Shown piece by piece: positions 44,901 to 53,689 of a stretch of 64,000 bases of DNA. The stretch lies in NCBI GenBank assembly GCA_023053685.1, contig JALIGW010000002.1, positions 239,535,177 through 239,599,176 on the forward strand, in the 5' to 3' direction. A model generated the notes under the pieces. That model made no database searches. It was not told the origin of the DNA and saw nothing but the letters and a program-made list of their open reading frames with translations. The position numbers and the translations under genes were made by a program. Origin of the DNA: Diadophis punctatus similis. Taxonomy: Eukaryota > Chordata > Lepidosauria > Squamata > Dipsadidae. Numbering within the stretch: position 1 is the first letter of the stretch; every line of letters starts with the position of its first letter.

Positions 44901-46180
44901 ACCTGGAAATAAGGAGAAACTTTCTGACGGTGAGAGCGATCAACCAGTGGAACAGCTTGCCTGCAGAGGTTGTGAGAGCTCCAACACTTGAGACTTTCAA
45001 AGGGAGATTGGACTGCCATTTGTCCGAAACGGTGTAGGGACTCCTGCTTGAGCGGGGGGGGGGTTGGACTGGATGACCTACAAGGTCCCTTCCAACTCTA
45101 ATAATCTGTAAAGTCATTTTCATATCTCCCCTATGGAATTTAGTTTCCACACTAACTCTTATCATTTAATGATCAGTCATGGGATGTGTGTGGAGGAGAA
45201 CCACTCTGCCACTTCAATTAAGAGGACAGGAAAGCAAGCAGATGTCTCCTTTACATTTCAGAAGGGACCTCAAAATTTAGAAGACTATGTAGGAGCTGAT
45301 GCCTTTGTATTGGTGCACCCCAAACGTTTACCCCCAAGAACAACTGATCTTGAAAACCTGATCTAAGAGGGACTCTAAAAAGGGATGTGGTAGCTCAGTG
45401 GCTAAGATGCTGAGCTTGTTGATCGAAAGGTCGGCAGTTCAGAGGTTCGAATCCCTAGCACCGTGTAATGGGGTGAGCTCCCGTTACTTGTCCCAGCTTC
45501 TGCCAACCTAGCAGTTCGAAAGCACGTAAAAAATGCAAGTAGAAAAATAGGGACCACCTTTGGTGGGAAGGTAACAGCGTTCCGTGCACCTTTGCCATTT
45601 AGTTATGCCGGCCACATGACCACGGAGATGTCTTCGGACAGCGCTGGCTGTTCAGCTTTGAAACTGAGATGAGCACTGCCCCCTAGAGTCGGGAATGACT
45701 AGCACACACTTGCGAGGGGAACCTTTACCTTTAAAAAGGTACACAGAGATATAGCCTTTGTGGCTTTGTTGCCATGTCAAGAAGAGCTACTGTATGGTTT
45801 TGCTAGAGTTTTCTCTGGAGCCTTGCAAGCCTTGCTTCACAAATAACACCCATAACATAAGAAGACAGCAATGGACGAAATATGACAATAAAACTGGGGT
45901 AACCCGGAAGCCTGGATAGTAGCAAAGACCAGCAGAAAAGCAGTTTCACTGAACCTCGCGTGACTTACCGATAAGACTTTATGGAGGGGCTCCTGCTGAA
46001 ATCGTATGGGAGGAAGGTTGCTTTCGTTACACCAATGATCCCACCCAGAAGAAGGTCTCCCGGCTTGTAATAATTCAGCGGGTCAACTTCATTCCTCTTC
46101 AGATTCAGAGGGCATTTCAAAGTGACTTTCCTATCAGCTGCATGAGGAAGTAGCATGAGAAGGAGAAGCAGGAGGAGCAT
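33161..46180 (-). CDS. Vomeronasal type-2 receptor, complete (gene C), 858 aa
   Basis: Class C GPCR with six exons on the minus strand: 46180-45969, 42256-41965, 41542-40730, 36285-36055, 34797-34671, 34062-33161. Phases and GT/AG sites agree throughout and the CDS totals 2577 bp including TAA. Parts: signal peptide ([15 protein letters not shown]), N-terminus [20 protein letters not shown], flytrap domain to about residue 435, NCD3G linker ([22 protein letters not shown]), then seven helices with [19 protein letters not shown] and PKCYIIIL. No break is seen. Intron 4 holds the hAT element with the EAF1-like exon; intron 2 is only 422 bp and begins with a (GT)n-rich stretch. Most like gene A in exons 1-2, tail to tail with B, divergent from D. 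The last residues (ALKIK) lie in an A-rich run, so the C-terminus may have been altered. Confidence 0.92.
34281..34326. repeat. (GT)n microsatellite
   Basis: About 23 GT units, in intron 5 of gene C. Confidence 0.95.
34671..34797 (-). CDS. V2R gene C exon 5 (cysteine-rich linker)
   Basis: 127 bp, same length and phase as gene B exon 5. It encodes [18 protein letters not shown] and [14 protein letters not shown]. Confidence 0.93.
34901..35562 (+). mobile_element. hAT-type element that has captured an EAF1-like first exon
   Basis: Ends CAGTGTTTCTCAAATAG and the inverse ATAATTGAGAAGTACTG, with identical 8-bp flanks gtctaagg (34893-34900, 35563-35570). This defines a 662-bp hAT insertion in intron 4 of gene C. 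The interior is unlike a transposase. It holds a GC-rich segment with GGGGCGGGGC and CCGGAAG motifs, an ATG-led 34-codon reading frame and a GTGAGTAC donor. The order is as in the 5' end of a CpG-promoter host gene. It is antisense to gene C. Confidence 0.8.
35117..35219 (+). pseudogene. EAF1: EAF1-like first coding exon inside a transposon
   Basis: 103 bp (34 codons + 1 base). The translation starts [14 protein letters not shown], contains LQLGES and ends ASFHTIR followed by an open codon at a GT donor. This matches the N-terminus of ELL-associated factor 1 (a partner of the ELL elongation factors), which begins MNG.AN.LLD.EEH and reaches FHTIRY. The gcc-ATG context is reasonable. No other EAF1 exon is present in the window. 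It could be transcribed, but it is only a fragment. Confidence 0.65.
35801..36005. repeat. Compound tetranucleotide microsatellite
   Basis: (GTAT)n passes into (TTTA)n, (TTCA)n, (CTCA)n and (CCCA)n over about 205 bp. It ends about 50 bp from exon 4 of gene C. Confidence 0.93.
36055..36285 (-). CDS. V2R gene C exon 4
   Basis: 231 bp (77 codons, phase 0). It encodes [15 protein letters not shown] and [18 protein letters not shown], between TATTTTAG and GTGAAG. It is six codons longer than exon 4 of B and D. Confidence 0.92.
36366..36460. repeat. (TTTA)n(TTCA)n microsatellite
   Basis: About 95 bp, followed by CTATGCCGCCCAACTCCCGAAGG, an L2-type 3' end in reverse, so the repeat is that LINE's tail. 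Confidence 0.9.
36893..37130. mobile_element. hAT-like MITE, 238 bp
   Basis: CAGGGGTGGGTTC and GGAACCCACCTCTG ends, flanks gaagaatt/gaagaact (7/8). It lies in intron 3 of gene C. Confidence 0.78.
37369..37779. mobile_element. hAT-type MITE (GTGATGGCGAACCTATGGCA ends)
   Basis: CCGTGATGGCGAACCTATGG at the left and AAAAGGTTTGCCAACACTG at the right, flanks cactagac/ccctagat (6/8). Relatives are at 39415-39632, 40074-40293 and 49753-50170. Confidence 0.65.
37801..38094. mobile_element. hAT-like MITE (CAGTGGTGAAATCC ends), 294 bp
   Basis: Identical 8-bp flanks gatggcat (37793-37800, 38095-38102); the right end is GGATTTCACCCCTG. It contains three short repeats of GGGGAAGGATA(C/T)TGCAAAATC. Confidence 0.83.
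38387..38929. mobile_element. hAT-like MITE (CAGTGGTGGGTTCCTAC ends), 543 bp
   Basis: Perfect 8-bp duplication cttaagat (38379-38386, 38930-38937). The interior is the same GC-rich sequence as 12449-13082, with a deletion of about 90 bp. Confidence 0.87.
39340..39715 (+). mobile_element. CR1 fragment with embedded hAT-type MITE piece
   Basis: GAGTGCAGAGAAGAACAACTAAGATGATTAGG is CR1 ORF2 sequence. 39415-39632 belongs to the GGCGAACC-type MITE (right end CATAGGTTCGCCATCACGG). After it, GCAGAGTATTGGACTAGAAG resumes the CR1 3' end. Confidence 0.65.
39880..40362 (+). mobile_element. CR1 LINE 3' end, split by a hAT-type MITE
   Basis: GGACAAGAAGCAATGGGAGG ... GGAACAGCTTGCCTCC and, after the MITE, TTTCCTGCCTAAGCAGGGGG. 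The tail leads straight into the microsatellite at 40365. Confidence 0.78.
40074..40293. mobile_element. hAT-type MITE (CAGTGATGGCAAACC ends), 220 bp
   Basis: Right end ATAGGTTCGCCATCACGG, flanks gtatagag/gtatagtg (7/8). It is inserted in the CR1 3' end. Confidence 0.72.
40365..40661. repeat. Evolving (TATTTC)n to (TTTTCTA)n to (TTTTTATA)n array
   Basis: About 300 bp in which the unit changes stepwise from left to right. It begins at the CR1 tail and ends 70 bp from exon 3 of gene C. Confidence 0.93.
40730..41542 (-). CDS. V2R gene C exon 3
   Basis: 813 bp (271 codons, phase 0). It encodes [38 protein letters not shown] and [16 protein letters not shown], ending in PWQ before GTATTC. Confidence 0.93.
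41915..41958. repeat. (CA)n microsatellite next to a splice donor
   Basis: On the gene strand this is (GT)n, starting about 6 bp inside intron 2 of gene C. Confidence 0.95.
41965..42256 (-). CDS. V2R gene C exon 2
   Basis: 292 bp. It encodes [30 protein letters not shown] and NIPNYRCGR. Acceptor TATTTTCAG, donor GTTTGTATG. Confidence 0.92.
42411..42511. repeat. (ATAGG)n microsatellite
   Basis: About 100 bp of TAGAA turning into TAGGA units, in intron 1 of gene C. Confidence 0.95.
43275..43514 (-). mobile_element. tRNA-derived squamate SINE
   Basis: Reverse copy: ATAGCAATAGCAATAGCAC tail at the left and CACTGTGCCACCTCGG head at the right, with short gtcat flanks. Confidence 0.82.
43664..43975. 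mobile_element. hAT-like MITE (CAGTGGTGAAATGCTGCC ends), 312 bp
   Basis: Inverted ends with GGCAGCATTTCACCCCTG; flanks caaaacac/caaaaaac (7/8). The interior is itself largely palindromic (GCGGCGGTC...GACCGCCGC region). Confidence 0.82.
44306..45108 (+). mobile_element. CR1 LINE 3' portion (ORF2 C-terminus)
   Basis: It encodes [59 protein letters not shown] and [20 protein letters not shown], with a stop at about 44810. The 3' end is GGTTGGACTGGATGACC. It lies in intron 1 of gene C. Confidence 0.87.
45382..45731 (+). mobile_element. Sauria-type SINE
   Basis: A box TAGCTCAGTGG and B box GGTTCGAATCC, then GGTGGGAAGGTAACAGCGTTCC, ATGCCGGCCACATGACC and the BovB-like CCTAGAGTCGGGAATGACTAG, ending CCTTTACCTTTA. 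Flanks taaaaagg on both sides. Confidence 0.88.
45969..46180 (-). CDS. V2R gene C exon 1
   Basis: 212 bp, phase 2 at GTAAGT. It encodes a signal peptide and [23 protein letters not shown] at 46180 is the only Met before the hydrophobic core. Confidence 0.9.
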
Positions 46181-46645
46181 TTGTCCGCCTCAGTCAATCC
46201 TCTGCCTTGCGGTCTTTTGTCCTTTTTCAAACCATGCCAGAAGCAAAAACACCCTTTTTTTCAAGGGTTGGAGAGTTTCCCCATTTTCCTAAATCAAATG
46301 GGGTCCTGTGAATGCATCATGTCCAAAGGGTGGGTTTAATTCATTGGCACAGAACTTGCTTGCTCTCCAACATTCATTGTGGTTCTTTAGGCGTACAACA
46401 TTTCTTGTCTGGTATCCAGCTCTGTTTTTTTAGGCTGATGTTTACATCCATAACTTTCTTTGGGGGCTGGTCCTTGAGGTCTAGGCACCAGGGAATGAGC
46501 AAACAACTATGATTATGATAATGTGAAGGAGAACAAGCTTCCCTTGTGAACTTTGTGGAGCTCCATGCAGCTTAGGAAGTCTCAGACATCTTCAAACTTT
46601 AAGATGGGCTGTTGACTAAAATGGAACAGTCTGGCCAACTTCTTA
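46181..46645. promoter_or_regulatory. 5' flank of V2R gene C
   Basis: The promoter is expected here but I recognise no specific motif and no repeat. Confidence 0.3.
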
Positions 46646-46649
46646 GAAT

Positions 46650-47025
46650 CATAATGACTACTTCAGCTTCAACCGCAGCAATACACGAGCACGTAATAGA
46701 TTCAAACTCAATGTAAACCGTTCCAAACTCGACTGCAGAAAATACGACTTCAGCAACAGAGTGATCAATGCCTGGAATGCACTACCTGACTCTGTGGTTT
46801 CTTCCCCAAACCCCCAAAACTTTAACCTTAGACTGTCTACAGTCGACCTCTCCTCGTTTCTAAGAGGTCTGTAAGGGGCGTGCATAAGCGCACCACTGTG
46901 CCTACCGTCCCTGTCCTACTGTCCTATTGTCCTCTTTTATCGTTACTTTTTACTTATGTTTATACAAACTACTACTATCCTATACATGTTTGACAAATAA
47001 ATAAATAAATAAATAAAATAAAATA
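46650..47025 (+). mobile_element. CR1/Jockey-type LINE 3' end
   Basis: It encodes RARNRFKLNVNRSKLDCRK and NRVINAWNALPDSVVS, then GGGGCGTGCATAAGCGCACC and an (AAAT)n tail. Same family as 30790-31848 and 52186-52560. Confidence 0.75.
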
Positions 47026-47028
47026 AGC

Positions 47029-47088
47029 CTGTAGGCGATCTGACCTACAGATGAGTTGGAAGGGATCTGTAGGTCAGATCGTCTACAG
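47029..47088. repeat. 23-bp inverted repeat (hairpin)
   Basis: Arms 47029-47051 (CTGTAGGCGATCTGACCTACAGA without last bases shown in part) and 47066-47088 are complementary with one mismatch, separated by a 14-base loop. Confidence 0.75.
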
Positions 47089-47109
47089 ACTGTTCGCTTG
47101 CCCTCTTCT

Positions 47110-47420
47110 TGAGTTTCACCAGCTACCAACATATGGGGCAGGCAGAGATTACAGGAGACAGGCAGCCCCTCAGATGATCAGGCCCTATGATATGGAGGAT
47201 TTTGATAGGTGATACTGAACACCTTAAATTGCAACCAGAAGCCAAAGACAACCACTGCAGCTCACAGAGCAGAGGTGTTATATAGCACACATAGGGAATG
47301 CCCATAACTGCCAGTGCCACTGAAGTGTGGATTGTCTGTAGCTTCTAAGCAGTCTTCAAGGGCAGCTCCATGTAGAACACATTGCATTAGGCTTCCAATT
47401 ATATGGTTAATTTTGTCCCC
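47110..47420 (-). mobile_element. Decayed L2-type fragments
   Basis: The minus strand gives ITPLLCELQWLSL and ILHIIGPDHLRG, a faint echo of the L2 C-terminus. Around 47330-47400 an old repeat (AAGGGCAGCTCCATGTAGAAC) follows. Confidence 0.5.
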
Positions 47421-47785
47421 AAGAGAAAATCATGTAAGCTTACTTTGCCTGAAGTCATTCAAAGAGTTTCCATACTTAAGAGTGGATTTAAATCAGAATC
47501 TTCCCAGTTCTAATCCAAAACCTCAGCTATTGGTTGACTAGGACTCAGATCCTTCCTTAGGATCTACTTCCTTAGGTTCAAGCTACTCTACTGACTTATT
47601 TCAGCTTCTCTTCCCCAATTACCTTGAACCCCATTTTTCCATCTATAACTCCGCATGAGGGTGCACTTCCCCAATTACTGATGTTGCACAATCATTGGAA
47701 GATCCCATAGACTCTCATCTCCTGCTCAAAAGGAAAGTGGCACCCATGGCCAGGAGGCCATTTTGTGTTCATTCTTGAATCGGAA
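47421..47785. other. No recognisable feature
   Basis: I see neither gene nor clear repeat in this stretch. Confidence 0.4.
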
Positions 47786-47789
47786 AGCC

Positions 47790-48118
47790 TTGCTTACAGT
47801 GACTAATGCCTTGGTCAATTCCCAGACGGATTACTGTAACACAGTCGACAACAGGCTGCCCTTGAAGAGTACTCAGAGGCTGTAGTGGTCGAGAATGCTG
47901 CAGTCCAGAGATTTTGGGCATTTCTTGTTATGCCCATGCAACACCACTGCTCCATGATCTGCCCTGGGTCCCAGTAAGCTTCTGGGTGAAAATCAAGATG
48001 CTGCTCTTCACCTTTAATAATGGCTTTCATGCGTAGGGCCCGGGTTCTTCAGGACCATCTTTCTTCTATTGTCTCTACCCACCTCCTCAAATCTAGTAGG
48101 GAAGGTCCTTTGATTAAG
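47790..48118 (+). mobile_element. Decayed L2-type LINE fragment
   Basis: VTNALVNSQTDYCNT and LPLKSTQRL match the L2 ORF2 motif VTHALVTSRLDYCNAL...LPLKSTQRL seen at 26410-26490. Many stops. It runs into the giant satellite at 48121. Confidence 0.6.
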
Positions 48119-48120
48119 CA

Positions 48121-49013
48121 TAATAATAATATAATATAATATAATATAATATAATATAATATAATATAATATAATATAATATAATATAATATAATATAAT
48201 ATAATATAATATAATATAATATAATATAATATAATATAATATAATATAATATAATATAATATAATATAATATAATATAATAATATAATATAATATAATAT
48301 AATATAATATAATATAATATAATATAATATAATATAATATAATAATATAATAATATAATAATATAATAATATAATAATATAATAATATAATATAATATAA
48401 TATAATATAATATAATAATATAATATAATATAATATAATATAATATAATATAATATAATATAATATAATATAATATAATATAATATAATATAATATAATA
48501 TAATATAATATAATATAATATAATATAATATAATATAATATAATATAATATAATATAATATAATTAATATAATTAATATAATTAATATAATATAATATAA
48601 TCATATAATATAATATAAAAATATAATATAATATAATATAATATAATATAATATAATATAATATAATATAATATAATATAATATAATATAATATAATATA
48701 ATATAATATAATATAATATAATATAATATAATATAATATAATATAATATAATATAATATAATATAATATAATATAATATAATATAATATAATATAATATA
48801 ATATAATATAATCATATCATATCATATCATAACATAACATAACATAACATAACAACATAACATAACATAACACAACACAACACTACACTACACTACACTA
48901 CACTACACTACACTAACTACACTACACTACACTACACTACAATAACAATACAATACAATATAATATAATATAATATAATATAATATAATATAATATAATA
49001 TAATATAATATAA
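48121..49013. repeat. (ATAAT)n giant microsatellite, about 890 bp
   Basis: Mostly TAATA units, with blocks of TAATATAA, (CATAA)n, (CACTA)n and (CAATA)n near the right end. The long Ile/Tyr/Leu ORFs here are artefacts. It lies in the C-D spacer. Confidence 0.96.
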
Positions 49014-49557
49014 TCCACTTGAAATTTCAATCCAAAAGTAATCAACTATATCACTATAATTTCATAAATATATAAACTCTATGTATTTGATAGTATAATA
49101 TAATATAAATATCTTTCTTTCTTAAATGTCTTAAATAGTAAATATTGTAAATATTATATAAATTACACAATTATTTCAACTTTCACTAACCACCCCTTCC
49201 TCTTAATTTTCTTATTTTCTATTAACTAAGTCATTAGTTAGAATGATAAGTCATTCATTGTGATGGAGTTGGATTCCCTCCATTTGCAGTTCTAACATTC
49301 TTTTATTGCTCTTTTATTCTTAATATATATAATATAATATAATATTGAAGGACATGTCCAATTTACTGAATAATTTTGATTTCCATGGCTTCCCCCTTTT
49401 GTGGAAGAGACTCATATCCAAGGATGAGGCAGAACAAAATCCAATTAAAAGTATAGATTGCTTTCCTCTCCCCATCCAGTCCTAAGTTCATCACTTTAAA
49501 ACTGACTGTTATTTGAAGTAATGATTGAAATAGATGTAGTTGCCTCTGCCCAGTCTA

Positions 49558-49752
49558 TTATTATATCATAAAGGCAGAACAAGAAACAATGAAGAGAAAC
49601 TAACCAAGGAGAGAAACAACCTAGAACTAAGGAGAAATTTTTTGACAGTAAGAACAATTAATCAGTGGAACAACTTGCCTCCAGAAGTTGGGGATGCTCC
49701 AACATTGGAGTTTTTAAGAAGAGATTGGATAATAATTTGTAATGGTTTAGGG
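49558..49752 (+). mobile_element. CR1 LINE 3' fragment
   Basis: AGAACAAGAAACAATGAAGAG ... CAACTTGCCTCCAGAAG: CR1 ORF2 C-terminus ([20 protein letters not shown]), truncated at the junction with the next element. Confidence 0.75.
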
Positions 49753-50170
49753 CTGTGATGGCGAACCTATGGCATGCGTGCCACAAGTGGCATGCAGAGC
49801 CATATCGGTGGGCACGCGAGCTTGAAGAAGTTGGCAAATGGGCCATTTCTGGCCTCCAGAGGGCCTCCGGGGGTGGGGGGTGGGGAAGGCCATTTTTGCC
49901 CTCCCCAAGCTCCTAGAAAGGCTCTGAAGCCTGGGGGAGCAAAAAAAAAAGAGGAACTTCCAGTTCAACCGGAAGTTGGCAAACAGAATATTTCCAGCCT
50001 CCGGAGGACCTCCGAGGGTGGGGGGGTGGGGAAGGCTGTTTTCGCCCTCCCCAGGCTCCTAGAAAGGCTCTGAAGCCTGGGGGAGCAAAAAAACCCCACA
50101 GAACTTCCGGTTCAACCGGAACTTGGCAAACGGGCCATTTCTGGCCTCCAGAGGGCCTTGGAGGGGGGGA
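49753..50170 (+). repeat. hAT-type MITE end plus 2.3 tandem units of about 146 bp
   Basis: The left part (GTGATGGCGAACCTATGGCA) belongs to the same MITE family as 37369-37779. Then units starting at 49833, 49978 and 50125 repeat (GGCAAA...GGCCATTTCTGGCCTCC ... GGGGGAGCAAAAAA ... TTCAACCGGAA). No right MITE end is seen; the array abuts the gypsy fragment. Confidence 0.7.
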
Positions 50171-50171
50171 A

Positions 50172-50978
50172 GCCGTTTTGAAAGACTTACTGAACCATTT
50201 GGCCAAAGGCAAGGTGGACCTAAGAGAAGCATATTACAGAATAGGCATTAGGGAGGGGGATGAGTGGAAAACCACATTCAACTTCCCCCTAGGGAGCTTC
50301 CAATTCAGAGTCATGCCATTCGGACTCCAAGGCCCCCCCACGGTCTTTGTGCAATACATAAATGAGGTGCTCCACCCCCATTTGTACAAGGGAGTACTTG
50401 TTTATTTAGATGACATTCTCATCTTCAATGAGACCCTGGAAGATGAGACCCACGTAAAGCTGGTGTGTCAAGTCCTAGAAAAACCTCTGGCCGCCAAACT
50501 ATATGCAAAATGAGCCGAGGTGGCGCAGTGGTTAAAAAGCAGCACTGCAACCTACTCAGCTGACTGCTAGTTCAGCAGTTCAGCTGTTCAAATCTCACCA
50601 GGCTCAAGGTTGACTCAGCCTTCCATCCTTCTGAGGTCGGTAAAATGAGGACCCAGATTGTTGGGGGGCAATATGCTGACTCTGTAAACCGCTTAGAGAG
50701 GGCTGTAAAGCACTATGAAGCGGTATATAAGTCTAAGTGCTATTGCTATTGCTATAAAAATGTCTAAGTATGAATTCCACAAAACCTCCCTAGACTACCT
50801 GGGATATCACATTTCCAGCGAAGAGATAGAGATGGACCCAGGAAAAGTGAAAGCGGTGTTAGATTGGCAACCCCCTCGGACCCGCAAGCAGCTACAAAGT
50901 TTCTTAGACTTAGCGAGCTTCTATCGCCAATTCATCCCAGCTTTTGCGGAGGTGGCACTGCCACTGCAACCAGGATGA
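50172..50978 (+). mobile_element. Ty3/gypsy LTR-retrotransposon RT fragment, split by a SINE
   Basis: 50172-50513 encodes reverse transcriptase with LREAYYRI, FQFRVMPFGLQG and the catalytic YLDD. The reading resumes at about 50760 (SLDYLGYHIS, RKQLQSFLDLASFYRQFIP). No LTR, gag, protease or integrase is present. A SINE lies between the parts, and the right end passes directly into a CR1 fragment. A dead fragment. Confidence 0.82.
50513..50755 (+). mobile_element. tRNA-derived squamate SINE, full length
   Basis: GCCGAGGTGGCGCAGTGGTTA head, complete body and (CTATTG)n tail. A short aaaatg repeat flanks it. It interrupts the gypsy RT frame. Confidence 0.87.
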
Positions 50979-51395
50979 TAAAGGGTCTGGAAAATAAAAC
51001 ATACAAAGAGCGGTTGCAGGAACTGAGCTTGGCCAGTCTGGCGAAGAGAAGGACCATGGGTGACATGATAGCAGTGTTCCAATATTTGAGGGGATGCCAC
51101 AGAGAGGAGGGGGTCAGGCTGTTCTCTATGGCACCAGAAAGCCAAACAAGGAATAACGGATGGAAGCTGACCAAGGAGAGATTCAACCTGGAAGTGAGGA
51201 GAAACTTTCTGATGGTGAGAGCGATTAACCAGTGGAACAGCTTGCCAGCGGAGGTTGTGAGAGCCCCAACACTTGCGACCTTCAAGGAGAGACTGGACTG
51301 CCATCTGTCTCAAATGGTGTAGGAACTCCTGCTTGAGCAGGGGGTTGGACTAGATGACCTACAAGGTCCCTTCCAACTCTAATAATAATAATACA
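50965..51395 (+). mobile_element. CR1 LINE 3' end
   Basis: It encodes [40 protein letters not shown] and LDCHLSQMV, then GGTTGGACTAGATGACC and an (AAT)n tail. Confidence 0.85.
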
Positions 51396-51399
51396 ATAA

Positions 51400-52070
51400 T
51401 AACAGGGGGAGGGGAGAGATGAAAATTTACTTTGTATTGTTTGTGCAGGACACCCTCAGATTCAGCTTCACCACTTATGTAATCTCTTAAGATTCGGTAA
51501 AGTATATTTTTGGTGAAAACAATGGGCTATATGACTGAGTGGAACGTTGCTCTAAGTGGCTCACAGCAACAGTAAAAAAGGGGTAGGAGTAGAGGGGAGT
51601 ATTGTCTTCCTGGTTCCTGCTAGATGTCAACATTTGACAGAAGGGACTGCATGGTGGGACAGGTGGAAACCTTCAGGGAGAGGGGCAGATGACCGGTCAC
51701 TATCTGATATAGAGTTTTAAAGGTGATAACCACACTTTAAATGACATCTACAAGTTTGCACAACAATCACATAATATGGATTAACCGAGGGAAACCCAAA
51801 GCTGCACACATCACTGCATTCTGGACCAGCTGTAATTTTCAGATGGTTTTCAAGGACAGCCCCGTGTATAGCACTTTGTACTAATGTGAGCAGACCAAGA
51901 ATACTTGGTTACACAAGCAGGAAATACATCCATTTGCGCAAAAGTAATTAAAAACCAGAGGTTGCTATAACTTTGTTTTTCATCAAGTGCATTTAGAAAG
52001 AAGCGGATGTAGCAAGCCTATTGTGCCCTATCTGTGGTTTCCTGTCATGCCTCCCCTGAGTATATGTTTT
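51400..52070. other. Spacer with old repeat remnant
   Basis: Around 51690-51900 (CATTCTGGACCAGCTGTAATTTTC, AAGGACAGCCCCGTGTATAGC) is a diverged copy of the dispersed repeat near 6190 and 47340. Nothing else is recognised. Confidence 0.35.
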
Positions 52071-52074
52071 TACT

Positions 52075-52078
52075 AATT

Positions 52079-52129
<51 letters not shown>

Positions 52130-52188
52130 TTTGTTTGTTTGTTTGTTTGTTTGTTTGTTTGTTTATTTATTTATTTATTTATTTATTT
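52075..52188. repeat. (TTTA)n(TTTG)n(TTTA)n microsatellite
   Basis: About 114 bp; it is the tail of the reversed LINE at 52186-52560. Confidence 0.95.
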
Positions 52189-52560
52189 AGTCAACACGTG
52201 TACAAGATAACAGGTATGGTATAAATATAAACAAAAGCAAAGTAGGTATAGGTACATTTGGACAATAGGGCAGAAGGACAGGGACGGTAGGCACGATGGT
52301 GCGCTTATGCACGCCCCTTACAGACCTCTTAGGAATGGGGTGAGGTCAACTGTAGAAAGTCTAAGGTTAAAGTTTTTGGGGTTTGGGGAAGAAACCACAG
52401 AGTCAGGTAGTGCATTCCAGGCACTGATTACTCTGTTGCTGAAGTCGTATTTTCTGCAGTCGAGTTTCGAGCGGTTTACATTGAGTTTGAATCTATTGTG
52501 TGCTTGTGTATTGTTGCGGTTGAAGCTGAAATAGTCATTGACAGGTGGGACATTGTGGCA
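52186..52560 (-). mobile_element. CR1/Jockey-type LINE 3' end
   Basis: Reverse copy of the family at 46650-47025: GGGACGGTAGGCACGATGGTGC, and on the minus strand NNTQAHNRF and NRVISAWNALPDSVVS-like coding. Confidence 0.75.
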
Positions 52561-52699
52561 GATGATTTTATGAACTACATTTATATCAGATCAATTCATT
52601 TGTTCTCTTTAACTATTAACTATTAACTATTAACTATTCATTTGTTCTCTTTAACTCAGCCATTTCAATGCAAGAATCTTGATTAAACCTGATTTTAAA

Positions 52700-53612
52700 A
52701 AAATCTTCCAAGTTTGGCTTGTGGTTTCGTCACCAAACCCCCAAAACTTTACCCTTAGACTGTCCACTGTTGACCTCACCCGATTCCTAAGAGGTCAGTA
52801 AGGGGCGTGCACAGGGGAGGGTTCCTAATTTTTTTACTACCACTCTGTGCGTGTGGCTTATTTTGTGGGTGTGGCTTGCCAGCCATGTGACCAGGTGGGC
52901 GTGGGCCTCGGGAGCTTGGCAGTGGCCGGAGAAGGGGGGGCATTGCCCACCCGCAACGCAGCCCCCCGCAGCGGGAGCAGCAAGACTGCGGCAGCGGTTC
53001 TTCTAGGAGGCTCCGTCCGGCCTGAATGCTTCTCCCCATTTGATGATCCTAGGCTCCTGCTGCCCGTTCCCCCTCCCCTCAGCAGCTCGAGAAGCCTCAA
53101 ACGTGCGAAAATGCCTAGGATCATCACCGCGCGTTCGTGGCTTCTCGGACTGCTGAAGGGAGGGGAATGGAGATAGCTCCTGCCGCCTGTTCTTTCAGCA
53201 TCTCACCCGCTCCCTCAGCCATCCTCCCCTGCTTGGACTCACTGTGGGGTAGGAAGGCAGTGCATGCGCAGTGGTGGAAGCTCGGCTTCTGGGCATGCGC
53301 AAAAGAATTTTTTTTTACAAATTTAAAAAAATTTTTTTTTAAATGGCGGCGCCCAGGCACTGGCAACCGACCGCACCGGTACTGTGACGTCACCAGCGGG
53401 CCGCTACCGGTGCTATAGAGTGGACCGCACCGGTAGGAACCCACCACTGGCCGCGTGCATAAGCGCACCAGCGTGTCTACCGTCCCTGTCCTAATGTTCC
53501 CTCTTATCAGTACTCATCTTATGTATATAAACAATGTTATATCTATGTATATTACCAACACATACTTGACAAAAATAAATAAATAAAAACAAAAATAAAA
53601 AACTCTCGTTGT
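52700..53612 (+). mobile_element. CR1/Jockey-type LINE 3' end, split by a MITE
   Basis: Left part: CACCAAACCCCCAAAACTTTACC ... AAGGGGCGTGCA. Right part: GCGTGCATAAGCGCACCAGCG ... CCTGTCC and an AAAT tail. The repeated gcgtgca brackets the MITE at 52812-53449. Confidence 0.8.
52812..53449. mobile_element. hAT-like MITE, 638 bp, reverse of 12449-13082
   Basis: CAGGGGAGGGTTCC and GGTAGGAACCCACCACTG ends; ggcgtgca at the left and cgcgtgca (2 bp further) at the right. The interior is GC-rich and homologous to 12449-13082. Confidence 0.82.
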
Positions 53613-53689
53613 CCAACATTCATTTCCTAACACGTCCTAGAAGAAACAGCCAAAACTACTGCAAAACAATACCTTCAGGGGCATAGCTG

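Noticed and set aside
45382..45460. tRNA gene suggested by A and B boxes
   Set aside because: It is the head of a Sauria-type SINE: no complete cloverleaf and a SINE body with BovB-like tail follows.
48014..48815. Long Ile/Leu/Tyr ORFs on the minus strand, up to 196 codons
   Set aside because: They arise from the (ATAAT)n array, which lacks stops in some frames.
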